Assembly: GCA_021796215.1 (NCBI GenBank)
Contig: JAJYOK010000003.1
Coordinates: 186,001 to 250,000, forward strand
Origin: Bacteroidota bacterium
GTDB taxonomy: Bacteria > Bacteroidota > Ignavibacteria > UBA10030 > UBA8401
Reading direction: 5' to 3'
DNA length: 64,000 nucleotides
The notes under the pieces were generated by a model that was given only the letters and a program-made list of their open reading frames with translations, did not search any database and was not told the origin of the DNA. Below are positions 9,266 to 16,762 of this stretch, one piece after another. Within the stretch, counting starts at the first letter, position 1, and every line of letters begins with the position of its first letter. A program made the translations under genes and the position numbers.

Positions 9266-12097
9266 TCATTTCGCCATTATAAAAAATCTCTGGAGTTTCG
9301 GTTGTTCAGCGACATTTAGCAAGCGAAAAAATAATTGCGCTGTCTGCTGAGCAGCGTCTGGAACGCGAAGAAATTCAGTCCGTCCCACCGAATCGGTTCG
9401 CTGCGTGCATTCTTTCGCCGCTTCAAGCAATCCTTTGGCACCACGATGATGTAAGATTTTCCAGCCTGCTGAGCCCGCTTTTTGTTGTAATCCCTTTGAA
9501 CAATTACGCGGCACGTAACCGTGTTCGGCTTCTTCCAGCATTCCGATATCTTCGTCAGAATCACCGATAGCGGCAACGGCAGCGGCGCTATTCTGTAAAT
9601 ATTTTCTGACAAACTGAACTCCGCTTTTCTTGCTGCACTCTTTTTGAATGATATAGGTATCTGCGTCCCGCGCAATGAACGTCAGTTTATGAAGGTTGTG
9701 CTTTACCAAAAGATTTCTTGCTTCCTCAACGCTCAATCCGGATGTGCGGCTGTCGTTGTACCGGTATGCGCGAACAGAATAAGTATACTCTGGGTCAATA
9801 AAAACACCCGACAACGTCCGAATGACCTCGCGGCAGCGGCTTAATTGTTCTTTGCCATCATCGTCAATAAGCGGGATTTCTTGCTTTAGTACATTGTCAA
9901 AAAAAACGCTCCCGTATTCTCCAACGCCTCCCTGAAAAGTGTACGCCGTGCAATATAACTTCACATGCTGAATGCTTCTGCCGGTATTAAGAATAATTGA
10001 CCACCCGTCGGTTCGTAAACAGGCAATGGCTTGAATCCCGCTGACCGTTGTATGTGGAAACCCAAGCACTTCCGTATCATACACGCCGTCTAAATCCAGA
10101 AAGAAAAGTTTTTTCGTCCATTCCCCATGGTAAGTGCGTTGATGTAAGCCGGCGGCAAACCGGTTCATCGTACCAGCCAAAAAAGTGCGTGCATAAGTGG
10201 ATCGTTTATTGCCCATTTCACTACGCAACAGCCGAGCAAATTCAGCAGATTTTCTCATGACCCGGATTCCATACAAAAGCTTATAAAGCAATAGGCGGTC
10301 TCTGGCAGAATTGTCGCCGGTATAATTCTTATATGCCTGTAAAAATTCTTCTTCGGTGCTTCGCGGCATTTGAAATTCAAAAACGGCGCCTGCGACATCG
10401 TACACCGGATCAACAATATCAAGCTCAGGTGCACCAAAATTATGATGTTCAAAATCAACCTTGAACAACCCATCATGATTTTCTATCCATTCATGCGGAA
10501 GAATTTTTCCGTCCGTTACCGCAGGAGTGTACTGAAGCTTCCTCTGAAGCTCTGCCAAAAGTTTTTTGTCAATGATGCGGCCGAGGTAATTGCCGTACGC
10601 GCGGCGCACGATGCTGAGAATTTCAAGCCAGCCCCATCCATAATCGGGATTTCCTCTGCGTGGATCCTCCTTCAGGCGCAGGCGGTTTGTTCTGGCGGCA
10701 ATATACGATGCCAATGTTTGCACAGAAACAGCTGCACCAATTTCTTTTTTCTCCTTTGAAGCACGGTCAATCCAATCCATCAAAAGTAAGCCATTGCGAA
10801 GCCCGATACATGCCGGAACAAATTCGTGCATGCGCTTCGACATGATGAATGCGTGATACCCAAGCCATCCCCATCCTACACTCTTGGCAATTACGCGCCT
10901 CACTTCCGGCTTGGCGTGATCATTACTCGCACGAAATTCATAAAGCCGTTTCAAGCGCACCTGAAATCCTTCGGCATAATGAGCCTGCAACCGCGAGTTG
11001 ATCGCTTCCGTCTCTTTAGTCGTTTCGACGCTAACATTCGCCCATTGTTCACCTGAAAAATATTGCAGTGCGAGTTTTTCAATAGAAGGTGCTTGCATGA
11101 GTTTCCGTTTATAAAGCTCTTCATGCTCAAGAGCAATGACTTTCGATCCCGTTAACTTTCTTACAATATTCGTCCATCCGGTTTCGTACGAATGGTTGGG
11201 CGCTAAAAAGGTAACTCTGCGCGGCGAAATTCTGCGCGTTGTAAGAAGTTTCGAAGTCCGCAGAAATGTCTGACCCGTGTTTTGATAATCATCAATGACG
11301 AGCACCGGAGAAGACCTGAACATCATTCGCCGCAGCGCTTTTTTTTCCCCTCGCGCCAATCCTTCTCTCGGGCGTATTGTCATCCACGAAACATTAGGCC
11401 AGCCGAGAGAAGAAAGATAGGCTTTTGCCAGCGGAGCAAAATATGCGCCTGCCGTGCGAATCCCGACAATCATGACCGGAGAATAATGGTTGTTACTCGC
11501 GGTGATAAATTTCTGCACCAACGAAAAAACATCAAAGTGAGTTAAATCCTGACAACGGAATCCCTCATTTATTTTCATTCTCCGCTGCAACAGCGTGTCG
11601 GGCAATTCCAAACGAATAAGCGGGGCTATTTTCTTATTAATTTCCATGATGCGCTCGGAACGCGGCGCTGAATTTTCTACGAGCAGCGCGCAGACCTGTT
11701 CAATACAGCGATTCCAATTTCGCTTCCAGCGAACAACGCGTGTTTTGAAAAACGAATTTCTCAGCCGTGAACGCAAATTGAGAAGGCGTTCTAACGCGGA
11801 AATCACAAACTTCCAGCCGGGAAAACGATCTTGAAGCTTTTCCAATTTCCATCTGCGTACAGCAAGAAAATCATCAACGGCACATCCGATGGCACAGACA
11901 AAAAGGTACAGGTTGATCATACTTTCTTCTTTTTGCCACTCATATTGCAGTGAGGAATAGCGCTCACATTCTTCACTTAACCGCATGAACAAATCGTGCA
12001 CTGTCAAATACGGATTAAGACACCACTCATAATGAGAATAAAATCGCAATTCTGATTGCTGAGTACTTTGCATTGACATGGTTGGCGTACTGATCAT
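9266..12097 (-). CDS. Three-part fusion: phosphoribosyltransferase, kinase-like region, HAD phosphatase
   Basis: 943 residues without a signal peptide. Residues 1-190 are helical and unrecognised. Residues 205-345 look like a type I phosphoribosyltransferase: MIVGIRTAG, then the PRPP loop VLVIDDYQNTGQTF at 265-278. Residues 400-640 resemble a divergent aminoglycoside-phosphotransferase fold: VGWGWLGYHAF, LPHEWIENHDG, KVDFEHHNFG at 546-555, and DPVYDVAGA. The usual HxDxxxxN catalytic loop is not intact. Residues 660-890 are a HAD hydrolase of the Cof/trehalose-phosphatase style: DLDGV at 668-672, NTGR near 704, and GDSDED at 845-850. The fold calls for the first and third parts are firm; the middle one is tentative. 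It lies in the polysaccharide operon, 51 bases after a GNAT gene and 12 before the GH9 gene. Likely a bifunctional or trifunctional metabolic enzyme making a phosphoribosylated and then dephosphorylated small molecule; the substrate is unknown. Confidence 0.8.
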   Translation of the reverse strand: MISTPTMSMQSTQQSELRFYSHYEWCLNPYLTVHDLFMRLSEECERYSSLQYEWQKEESMINLYLFVCAIGCAVDDFLAVRRWKLEKLQDRFPGWKFVISALERLLNLRSRLRNSFFKTRVVRWKRNWNRCIEQVCALLVENSAPRSERIMEINKKIAPLIRLELPDTLLQRRMKINEGFRCQDLTHFDVFSLVQKFITASNNHYSPVMIVGIRTAGAYFAPLAKAYLSSLGWPNVSWMTIRPREGLARGEKKALRRMMFRSSPVLVIDDYQNTGQTFLRTSKLLTTRRISPRRVTFLAPNHSYETGWTNIVRKLTGSKVIALEHEELYKRKLMQAPSIEKLALQYFSGEQWANVSVETTKETEAINSRLQAHYAEGFQVRLKRLYEFRASNDHAKPEVRRVIAKSVGWGWLGYHAFIMSKRMHEFVPACIGLRNGLLLMDWIDRASKEKKEIGAAVSVQTLASYIAARTNRLRLKEDPRRGNPDYGWGWLEILSIVRRAYGNYLGRIIDKKLLAELQRKLQYTPAVTDGKILPHEWIENHDGLFKVDFEHHNFGAPELDIVDPVYDVAGAVFEFQMPRSTEEEFLQAYKNYTGDNSARDRLLLYKLLYGIRVMRKSAEFARLLRSEMGNKRSTYARTFLAGTMNRFAAGLHQRTYHGEWTKKLFFLDLDGVYDTEVLGFPHTTVSGIQAIACLRTDGWSIILNTGRSIQHVKLYCTAYTFQGGVGEYGSVFFDNVLKQEIPLIDDDGKEQLSRCREVIRTLSGVFIDPEYTYSVRAYRYNDSRTSGLSVEEARNLLVKHNLHKLTFIARDADTYIIQKECSKKSGVQFVRKYLQNSAAAVAAIGDSDEDIGMLEEAEHGYVPRNCSKGLQQKAGSAGWKILHHRGAKGLLEAAKECTQRTDSVGRTEFLRVPDAAQQTAQLFFRLLNVAEQPKLQRFFIMAK

Positions 12098-12148
12098 TTT
12101 TCTTTTTCAATTTCAAAAAACGGTCAAAAAAATATAGATCTTCGTGAT

Positions 12149-13396
12149 TCATTTATTGAGCGGGCGGTGTGTTGCCTTGCGCGCATGGATCCTTTTTCTT
12201 CGTGCTTTGAATTTCCTTAATAACCTGAGAGTGATATCCTGTCCCAATGCCCGCAACCCGTCAATTGTCCACGGATATATGCGGTACGTAAAATACTGGG
12301 AGACATTCTCCGTCCACACATGAATCCACGGCTCATCGTTACCCAAAAACTCAAAACTTTTTAGACGATGATTGAATGCATAACGTATTGCTTCATGCAT
12401 TAGCAAAGTTCCGGGCGAACAATGTGCAAATGCTTCATTGTAGCCGATTTTGAAGGTCCAAAAGCGTCCGGCGTACTCAGCCGCAAGCTGCGCCGCTATC
12501 GCCTTGCCATTAATCCGCATGTAACATGTACGAAGAATTCCTTTGCAAGCCGCTGTGCGTGCATATAATAAAAAGAAACGTTTTAGTTCCTGAATAGACC
12601 GCATGCTTGTACCGTTGCGCTCTTTCCAACTCGCGGCTTCAATTCGGAAAATTTCTTCCAGCTGACTGTTAACATCATTGATCTCAGGCGCAATAATTTG
12701 GTATTCTATAGTACCAAGCTTTTCTGCGTGCCGGCGGGCACGCCGCAAGCTTGAACGACGGCTCGCGGAAATTCCATTTTCAAACTCATCCCACGACGAT
12801 GCAATCGTAATCGAAGGCGCTCGTGAAAGTTCTTTGAATACGAACACTCGCGGAAATCGCAGCCGCTGTTCTACCGCCAGGGAGTCTAAAGCATCGAGCG
12901 CCAATCTGCCAAATATTGTCGGTTTGCGTAGAGCAGAGATCACTTCGAGCAAACGCCGCAGCGATTCTTCATCCCGATAAATAAATCCGCTCGGTTCCAG
13001 AAGCAGTGACGAACCCAGAAATTCCAAGCGTTCAACGCCATCAGTTTTCACAAGCGCCAGGGGAGCACCCGCGGCAATTTTATTATCAACCCGCAGCACA
13101 ATGACTGAAAGCTTTGCCGGCGGGCAAAACGCTTCGGCACAAGCTGCAAACCATTCGTGCGAAAGAAGCGGCGATTGAAACTTCTGCGCAAGCATGTTCC
13201 ATTCATCCGCCAACAGCACAAATTCCTTTGTTTCGCTCACGACCTCGACTATCCACTCTTTGTTGCTTTTGGCAAAGGGGTGAAATCCTTTGGGTGTTTC
13301 GGAAACACTACTTTGTGAATGTTGAACTCCCTTAGCCCGACGATGTGTTTCCTCAGCAGTTGAACGCATCAATTTTTCCATTTGCCCATGTATCAA
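12149..13396 (-). CDS. CelD/BcsL-type GNAT acyltransferase (FemAB-like)
   Basis: About 415 residues. The C-terminal half matches the CelD/BcsL acetyltransferase family: SASRRSSLRRARRHAEKLG, then FRIEAASWKERNGTSM, then GKAIAAQLAAEYAGRFWTFK, GYNEAFAHCSPGTLLMHEAI, and LKSFEFLGNDEPW. Such proteins are common in exopolysaccharide loci and are thought to acylate or aminoacylate sugars or lipid-linked precursors in the cytoplasm. The frame opens with a TTG at 13396, 11 bases after GAGGAGG. An ATG at 13381 is further from that site, so the exact start is uncertain. It lies between the PRODH-like gene (55-base gap) and the phosphoribosyltransferase fusion. A second member of the family is encoded at 16763-18202. 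Confidence 0.8.
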   Translation of the reverse strand: MIHGQMEKLMRSTAEETHRRAKGVQHSQSSVSETPKGFHPFAKSNKEWIVEVVSETKEFVLLADEWNMLAQKFQSPLLSHEWFAACAEAFCPPAKLSVIVLRVDNKIAAGAPLALVKTDGVERLEFLGSSLLLEPSGFIYRDEESLRRLLEVISALRKPTIFGRLALDALDSLAVEQRLRFPRVFVFKELSRAPSITIASSWDEFENGISASRRSSLRRARRHAEKLGTIEYQIIAPEINDVNSQLEEIFRIEAASWKERNGTSMRSIQELKRFFLLYARTAACKGILRTCYMRINGKAIAAQLAAEYAGRFWTFKIGYNEAFAHCSPGTLLMHEAIRYAFNHRLKSFEFLGNDEPWIHVWTENVSQYFTYRIYPWTIDGLRALGQDITLRLLRKFKARRKRIHARKATHRPLNK

Positions 13397-13451
13397 TATT
13401 TTAACAACCTCCTCTGTCGTTGTATTAATTATTTATTCCAGCGGTCGGCCG

Positions 13452-14471
13452 TTAAAGAGAAGTAATAAAAGGTGTTCCTTCTCCATGCTGTTGGCGCCCT
13501 CGGAGAGAATTTTCAACCGGCTTATTGTTTTCTGCTTCTTTTTGTTTTGATACTTCAAAAGAATGCGTGCCAATTGATGATTGAAAACCTGTTTGAGTCT
13601 GCGGTTTGTCGTTTTCCTCTAATGATGAACCGAGTTCTCTAATTTTTTCGCTGGTGCTCAAAAAACTGTCACGTATAATCCACCAAAATATTTTCGGGCG
13701 CTCTATAGCAAATGAAAGATTGTATGGCATTGAAGGATAACCGTAGGGAATGTACAGCCTTCGTTCAATATTTTCTCTGCCAATCGCGTGTGCATCCAGC
13801 CACGGTAAACCAGTCATTTGTTCGATCTCGTATGGCGTGGAGCTTTCACTGAGAATTTTCACCGCTTCGCACGCCAGCTTTTCGTCATGTGTTGCTATGC
13901 TGACATGGTTTTTACTTCCTGCAAACATATCAACAAGATTGAGATAGCGACGACGCACATTTGTATGCAAATTCAATGGATCGTTCCACTGTCCCTTTAC
14001 AATCCGGACAGGAATTTGCATGTCGAGAATTTTTTCTGCATCAATTACACTCCGACGCCATCGCGCAGGAAGTGTGTAGCCGATGTTGCGATATCGCTGC
14101 AAGCCATATTCAAGAAGAGCGAGCGAACGCGGCGCAGATTCCGGGTGCTGCGCGTCAATAAGAAGAGGAATGTCGAGCGCCTTCGCGTGCCACACAACGT
14201 CGCTGAACAGTGTAGACGAATAGTGCAGCGCAGTCAATTTGATAGAGAGCCGGCAATCTGCGTTGAGTTCAGCAATAGCATTCAACGCACGGGCGTACTG
14301 GAAGGCAACAAGAGCTGGCGTGTCATAAGGACGTTCCCATAAACAGAGCGTGATCTTCCACCCATGAGCCGACGCGCGCCGGCAAACATCAATCGCACTT
14401 GAAAGAGCCGGCCCTGTTGTATGAGAGCGCGCAAGAAATCTCAGAACTTTTGATTTCAGATCTTCTATCAT
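13452..14471 (-). CDS. Divergent proline-dehydrogenase-like TIM barrel
   Basis: 339 residues from the ATG at 14471, which has GGAGGAGGT five bases before it; a longer frame to 14507 (an ATGA overlap with the ATP-grasp gene) has no such site. The protein tracks the canonical proline dehydrogenase encoded at 56706-57620 motif by motif: LSIKLTAL, LLIDAQHPES, VRIVKGQW, VSIATHDEKL, YEIEQMTGLP, and a final RLYIPYGYPSMPYNL. In the canonical enzyme the last block ends in an Arg pair (YSIRRLKENP) that binds the proline carboxylate. Here the aligned residues read NLSFAIERP, with no Arg pair. So the flavin barrel seems kept and the proline site lost; a different substrate, or no catalysis, is inferred. 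The C-terminal 70 residues are polar and unrecognised. Confidence 0.72.
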   Translation of the reverse strand: MIEDLKSKVLRFLARSHTTGPALSSAIDVCRRASAHGWKITLCLWERPYDTPALVAFQYARALNAIAELNADCRLSIKLTALHYSSTLFSDVVWHAKALDIPLLIDAQHPESAPRSLALLEYGLQRYRNIGYTLPARWRRSVIDAEKILDMQIPVRIVKGQWNDPLNLHTNVRRRYLNLVDMFAGSKNHVSIATHDEKLACEAVKILSESSTPYEIEQMTGLPWLDAHAIGRENIERRLYIPYGYPSMPYNLSFAIERPKIFWWIIRDSFLSTSEKIRELGSSLEENDKPQTQTGFQSSIGTHSFEVSKQKEAENNKPVENSLRGRQQHGEGTPFITSL

Positions 14472-14503
14472 AGCACACCTCCTCCCTGTCATATTAGGCA
14501 AAC

Positions 14504-15844
14504 TCATAAATCAACTGCATTTTGAACCGACGGGATGGCGCTTGTCACCGCTTGTCGTTTGTCGGTCAGCGCTGGTTTCACCGGTGCAGCCGGCTGTTCC
14601 GTTTCATGGCGGCGGCCGAAGAGCCGTCCTACATTTCTCTTGACAAACGCAAACAAGGAAACCAAAAACGGGCGCATATCTTTCCGGTCGAATACTCTGT
14701 AGTATTTTTTCCGTTTTAACGATTGGAGATACGTTTTCAGTGTCCACTCACCAAGAGCACGGTAACCGCCAAAAAAGGCCCTCGCATCTTGTTTGAAATA
14801 CAGCAATCGCACATCATTTTTGTAATAAACCTGCGGAGGAATTTCTTTCCCCCGTTGATGCTCGTACGCAATGTAGGCGAGATTAGCGCCTGCTAATGCG
14901 CCGACAACTTCCCATAAATTATATCGCGGATTCATTTCGAGAATTTTGAAATCCTGGCTGCGCGGGTCCCACTTAAAATCAATCTTTACAATTCCTTTGA
15001 ATTGAATTTGCTGTAAACATTCGATGCTCAGCTGGGCTAATGTCGGATGGTAAATTGTTCGCACGTATGCGCTTCCGCCGGTATTCGGTGGATACGTTCG
15101 AATTTTTCGCCCGACAAAATATCCAAGGCATCGCGACTGTTCATCAAAATATCCATGGAAACTTAAAATGTTTTCATCACTTCCTTCTATATACGATTGA
15201 ATAAGATAGCCCGACTGGCGCTTTGGCAGCGCGCGGCAAAAGTCAACCAATTCTTCTTTCGATGCAATACGCCGCAGCGCTTTTTTGTAGGGACCGAACT
15301 TTGTTCTTTGCTCTTCGGTGTCCCACACCCAATCCTGTGTAAATGCCGGTTTAACGATACATGGGTATTCGATAAATGAAATTGTGCTGTTTAGATCGTC
15401 CGTGCCTTTAGCTATCGTCGTTTCAGGAATCGGGAGATCATAGGCTTTCGCAAAGCTGCTGAAAAGTACTTTGTTAAAAAGGCATTCGAGAAGTTGATCC
15501 GACGGGAGGAGAAATCTGTACAGCGAACTGAGCCTATCCCGGTAGTGCCAAATAAATGCAAGCTCAGCATCCGATGTATAATACAGCACCGGACATTCTT
15601 TTTGCTGACGCGCAAATGTTTCAAGAAGCTGTGCTATTTTCTCTTCGTTGCTCTGCTGAAATGACGGAAGGAAAATTCTTCCTCCGCAATATTTTGAATA
15701 GAACGCAATATCATCTCGTTGGGATGAGGCCACGGTTGTACGAATTCCCGCAATGCCGAGTGCGCGGACAATATCGTACGCGTCTGGTGTGCCTCCCGCT
15801 GTGATGACAATTGCAGTGGATGAGTTTTGATCAATGTTCTGCAT
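14504..15844 (-). CDS. ATP-grasp carboxylate-amine ligase
   Basis: 446 residues. The N-terminal Rossmann-like preATP domain (IVITAGGTPDAYDIVRALG) is followed by the ATP-grasp core: FNKVLFSSFAKAYDLPIPET, YPCIVKPAF, SGYLIQSYIEGSDEN, GIVKIDFKWD, and FKILEMNPRYNLW, the last giving the metal-binding Glu and Asn. Family members join a carboxylate to an amine or thiol using ATP, via an acyl phosphate. The C-terminal 90 residues are basic (KRKKYYRVFDRKD) and may bind membrane or partner. No signal peptide. AGCGGAG lies before the ATG. It sits 43 bases after the ComA-like gene and 32 before the PRODH-like start. The substrates are not predictable from sequence. Confidence 0.88.
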   Translation of the reverse strand: MQNIDQNSSTAIVITAGGTPDAYDIVRALGIAGIRTTVASSQRDDIAFYSKYCGGRIFLPSFQQSNEEKIAQLLETFARQQKECPVLYYTSDAELAFIWHYRDRLSSLYRFLLPSDQLLECLFNKVLFSSFAKAYDLPIPETTIAKGTDDLNSTISFIEYPCIVKPAFTQDWVWDTEEQRTKFGPYKKALRRIASKEELVDFCRALPKRQSGYLIQSYIEGSDENILSFHGYFDEQSRCLGYFVGRKIRTYPPNTGGSAYVRTIYHPTLAQLSIECLQQIQFKGIVKIDFKWDPRSQDFKILEMNPRYNLWEVVGALAGANLAYIAYEHQRGKEIPPQVYYKNDVRLLYFKQDARAFFGGYRALGEWTLKTYLQSLKRKKYYRVFDRKDMRPFLVSLFAFVKRNVGRLFGRRHETEQPAAPVKPALTDKRQAVTSAIPSVQNAVDL

Positions 15845-15887
15845 AAGGTTTCTCCGCTTTTCTTGTTCTGCGTATTGTTATTTTTCT

Positions 15888-16751
15888 CTATACTTTAGCT
15901 TCGAAAAGCTCACGCTGCGCAAGCTTTCGTGCCGCTTGTGGACGAAGATGAAGTTTTTGAAATGCATCGCAATGAAGACCGCGGCGATAACTCTCCGCCT
16001 GTAAAATGTCTTCAAGGTGAACATTACACAGGTGAACATCGCGGCCAAAATAATCGAGCAATGCAAACTGGCTGTGCAAGTCCGGCGCTTCAAACATGAC
16101 TGTATGCAAGCCGAATATTTTTGCAAAGCGGTCGGCATACGGGTAATTGAGCATGCCTCTTCGATTAAATAATCCACTATGCCATAAATTTTCCCGGGCT
16201 TTCACTACGAGCTGTATTGCACCGGCATCAAGCCATTCCTGCCCTTGATCAATCATAGAATCGGCGGCTTTCTTTCCCGATATGCCGGACGTATGCTTTC
16301 CCAATTCAATCTGGACTTCAAGTTCCCGTTCCGTTGCGGCGGACACAACGGTTTTCGGCTTCTGGCGGGCTTCCGTTACGCGTGACATGACCTCTACTCT
16401 TGCCACGCCGATATCGGCACACAGATCGAGATAATCAGAAAGTTTTCTTAACGAAATAGCTATCTCAAGCGGCGACCCTCCGGTAACAGTTGGAACACTA
16501 TAGCGCCGCGCTGCCGCAACTTTTTGCCGTGTCGCATTTTCATCTGCGACCAACCACCCAGCCAGTCCAATTTTTATAATTGAAATTAAATGTGAACTTT
16601 GATCCATGTGGCTTTCAAATGTCATCGGGTCACATCCAACGTCAACCGGACTGGTCAATGGCGGGATTTTGGGGATTCCAAGTTCACGTAAATACTCGCT
16701 TGTATGGAAGCGCCGTTTCATCACAACTTCGTCATCAGTTTGCTTCATCAT
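15888..16751 (-). CDS. ComA-like (phosphosulfolactate synthase family) TIM barrel
   Basis: 287 residues from the ATG at 16751, placed 7 bases after GAGGAG; a GTG at 16766 overlaps the upstream stop but has no ribosome site. The pattern follows the ComA family of phosphosulfolactate synthases: HLISIIKIGLAGWLV, YSVPTVTGGSPLEIA, GVARVEVMSRV, WLDAGAIQLVVKAREN, VMFEAPDLHSQFALLDYFG, DVHLCNVHLED, and SYRRGLHCDAF. ComA adds sulfite to phosphoenolpyruvate, the first step to coenzyme M and sulfolactate. Its presence within a polysaccharide operon, with no other coenzyme M gene seen, argues for a different product, perhaps a sulfonated or carboxylated decoration. Family membership is well supported; reaction is inference. 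Confidence 0.75.
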   Translation of the reverse strand: MMKQTDDEVVMKRRFHTSEYLRELGIPKIPPLTSPVDVGCDPMTFESHMDQSSHLISIIKIGLAGWLVADENATRQKVAAARRYSVPTVTGGSPLEIAISLRKLSDYLDLCADIGVARVEVMSRVTEARQKPKTVVSAATERELEVQIELGKHTSGISGKKAADSMIDQGQEWLDAGAIQLVVKARENLWHSGLFNRRGMLNYPYADRFAKIFGLHTVMFEAPDLHSQFALLDYFGRDVHLCNVHLEDILQAESYRRGLHCDAFQKLHLRPQAARKLAQRELFEAKV

Positions 16752-16762
16752 TATCCAACTCC

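Noticed and set aside
9266-16751. Tellurium-resistance (Ter) associated biosynthetic module
   Set aside because: PRTase, HAD and ATP-grasp proteins are shared, but no TerB, TerC, TerD or TerY homologue is in the window and the TIM barrel is ComA-like.
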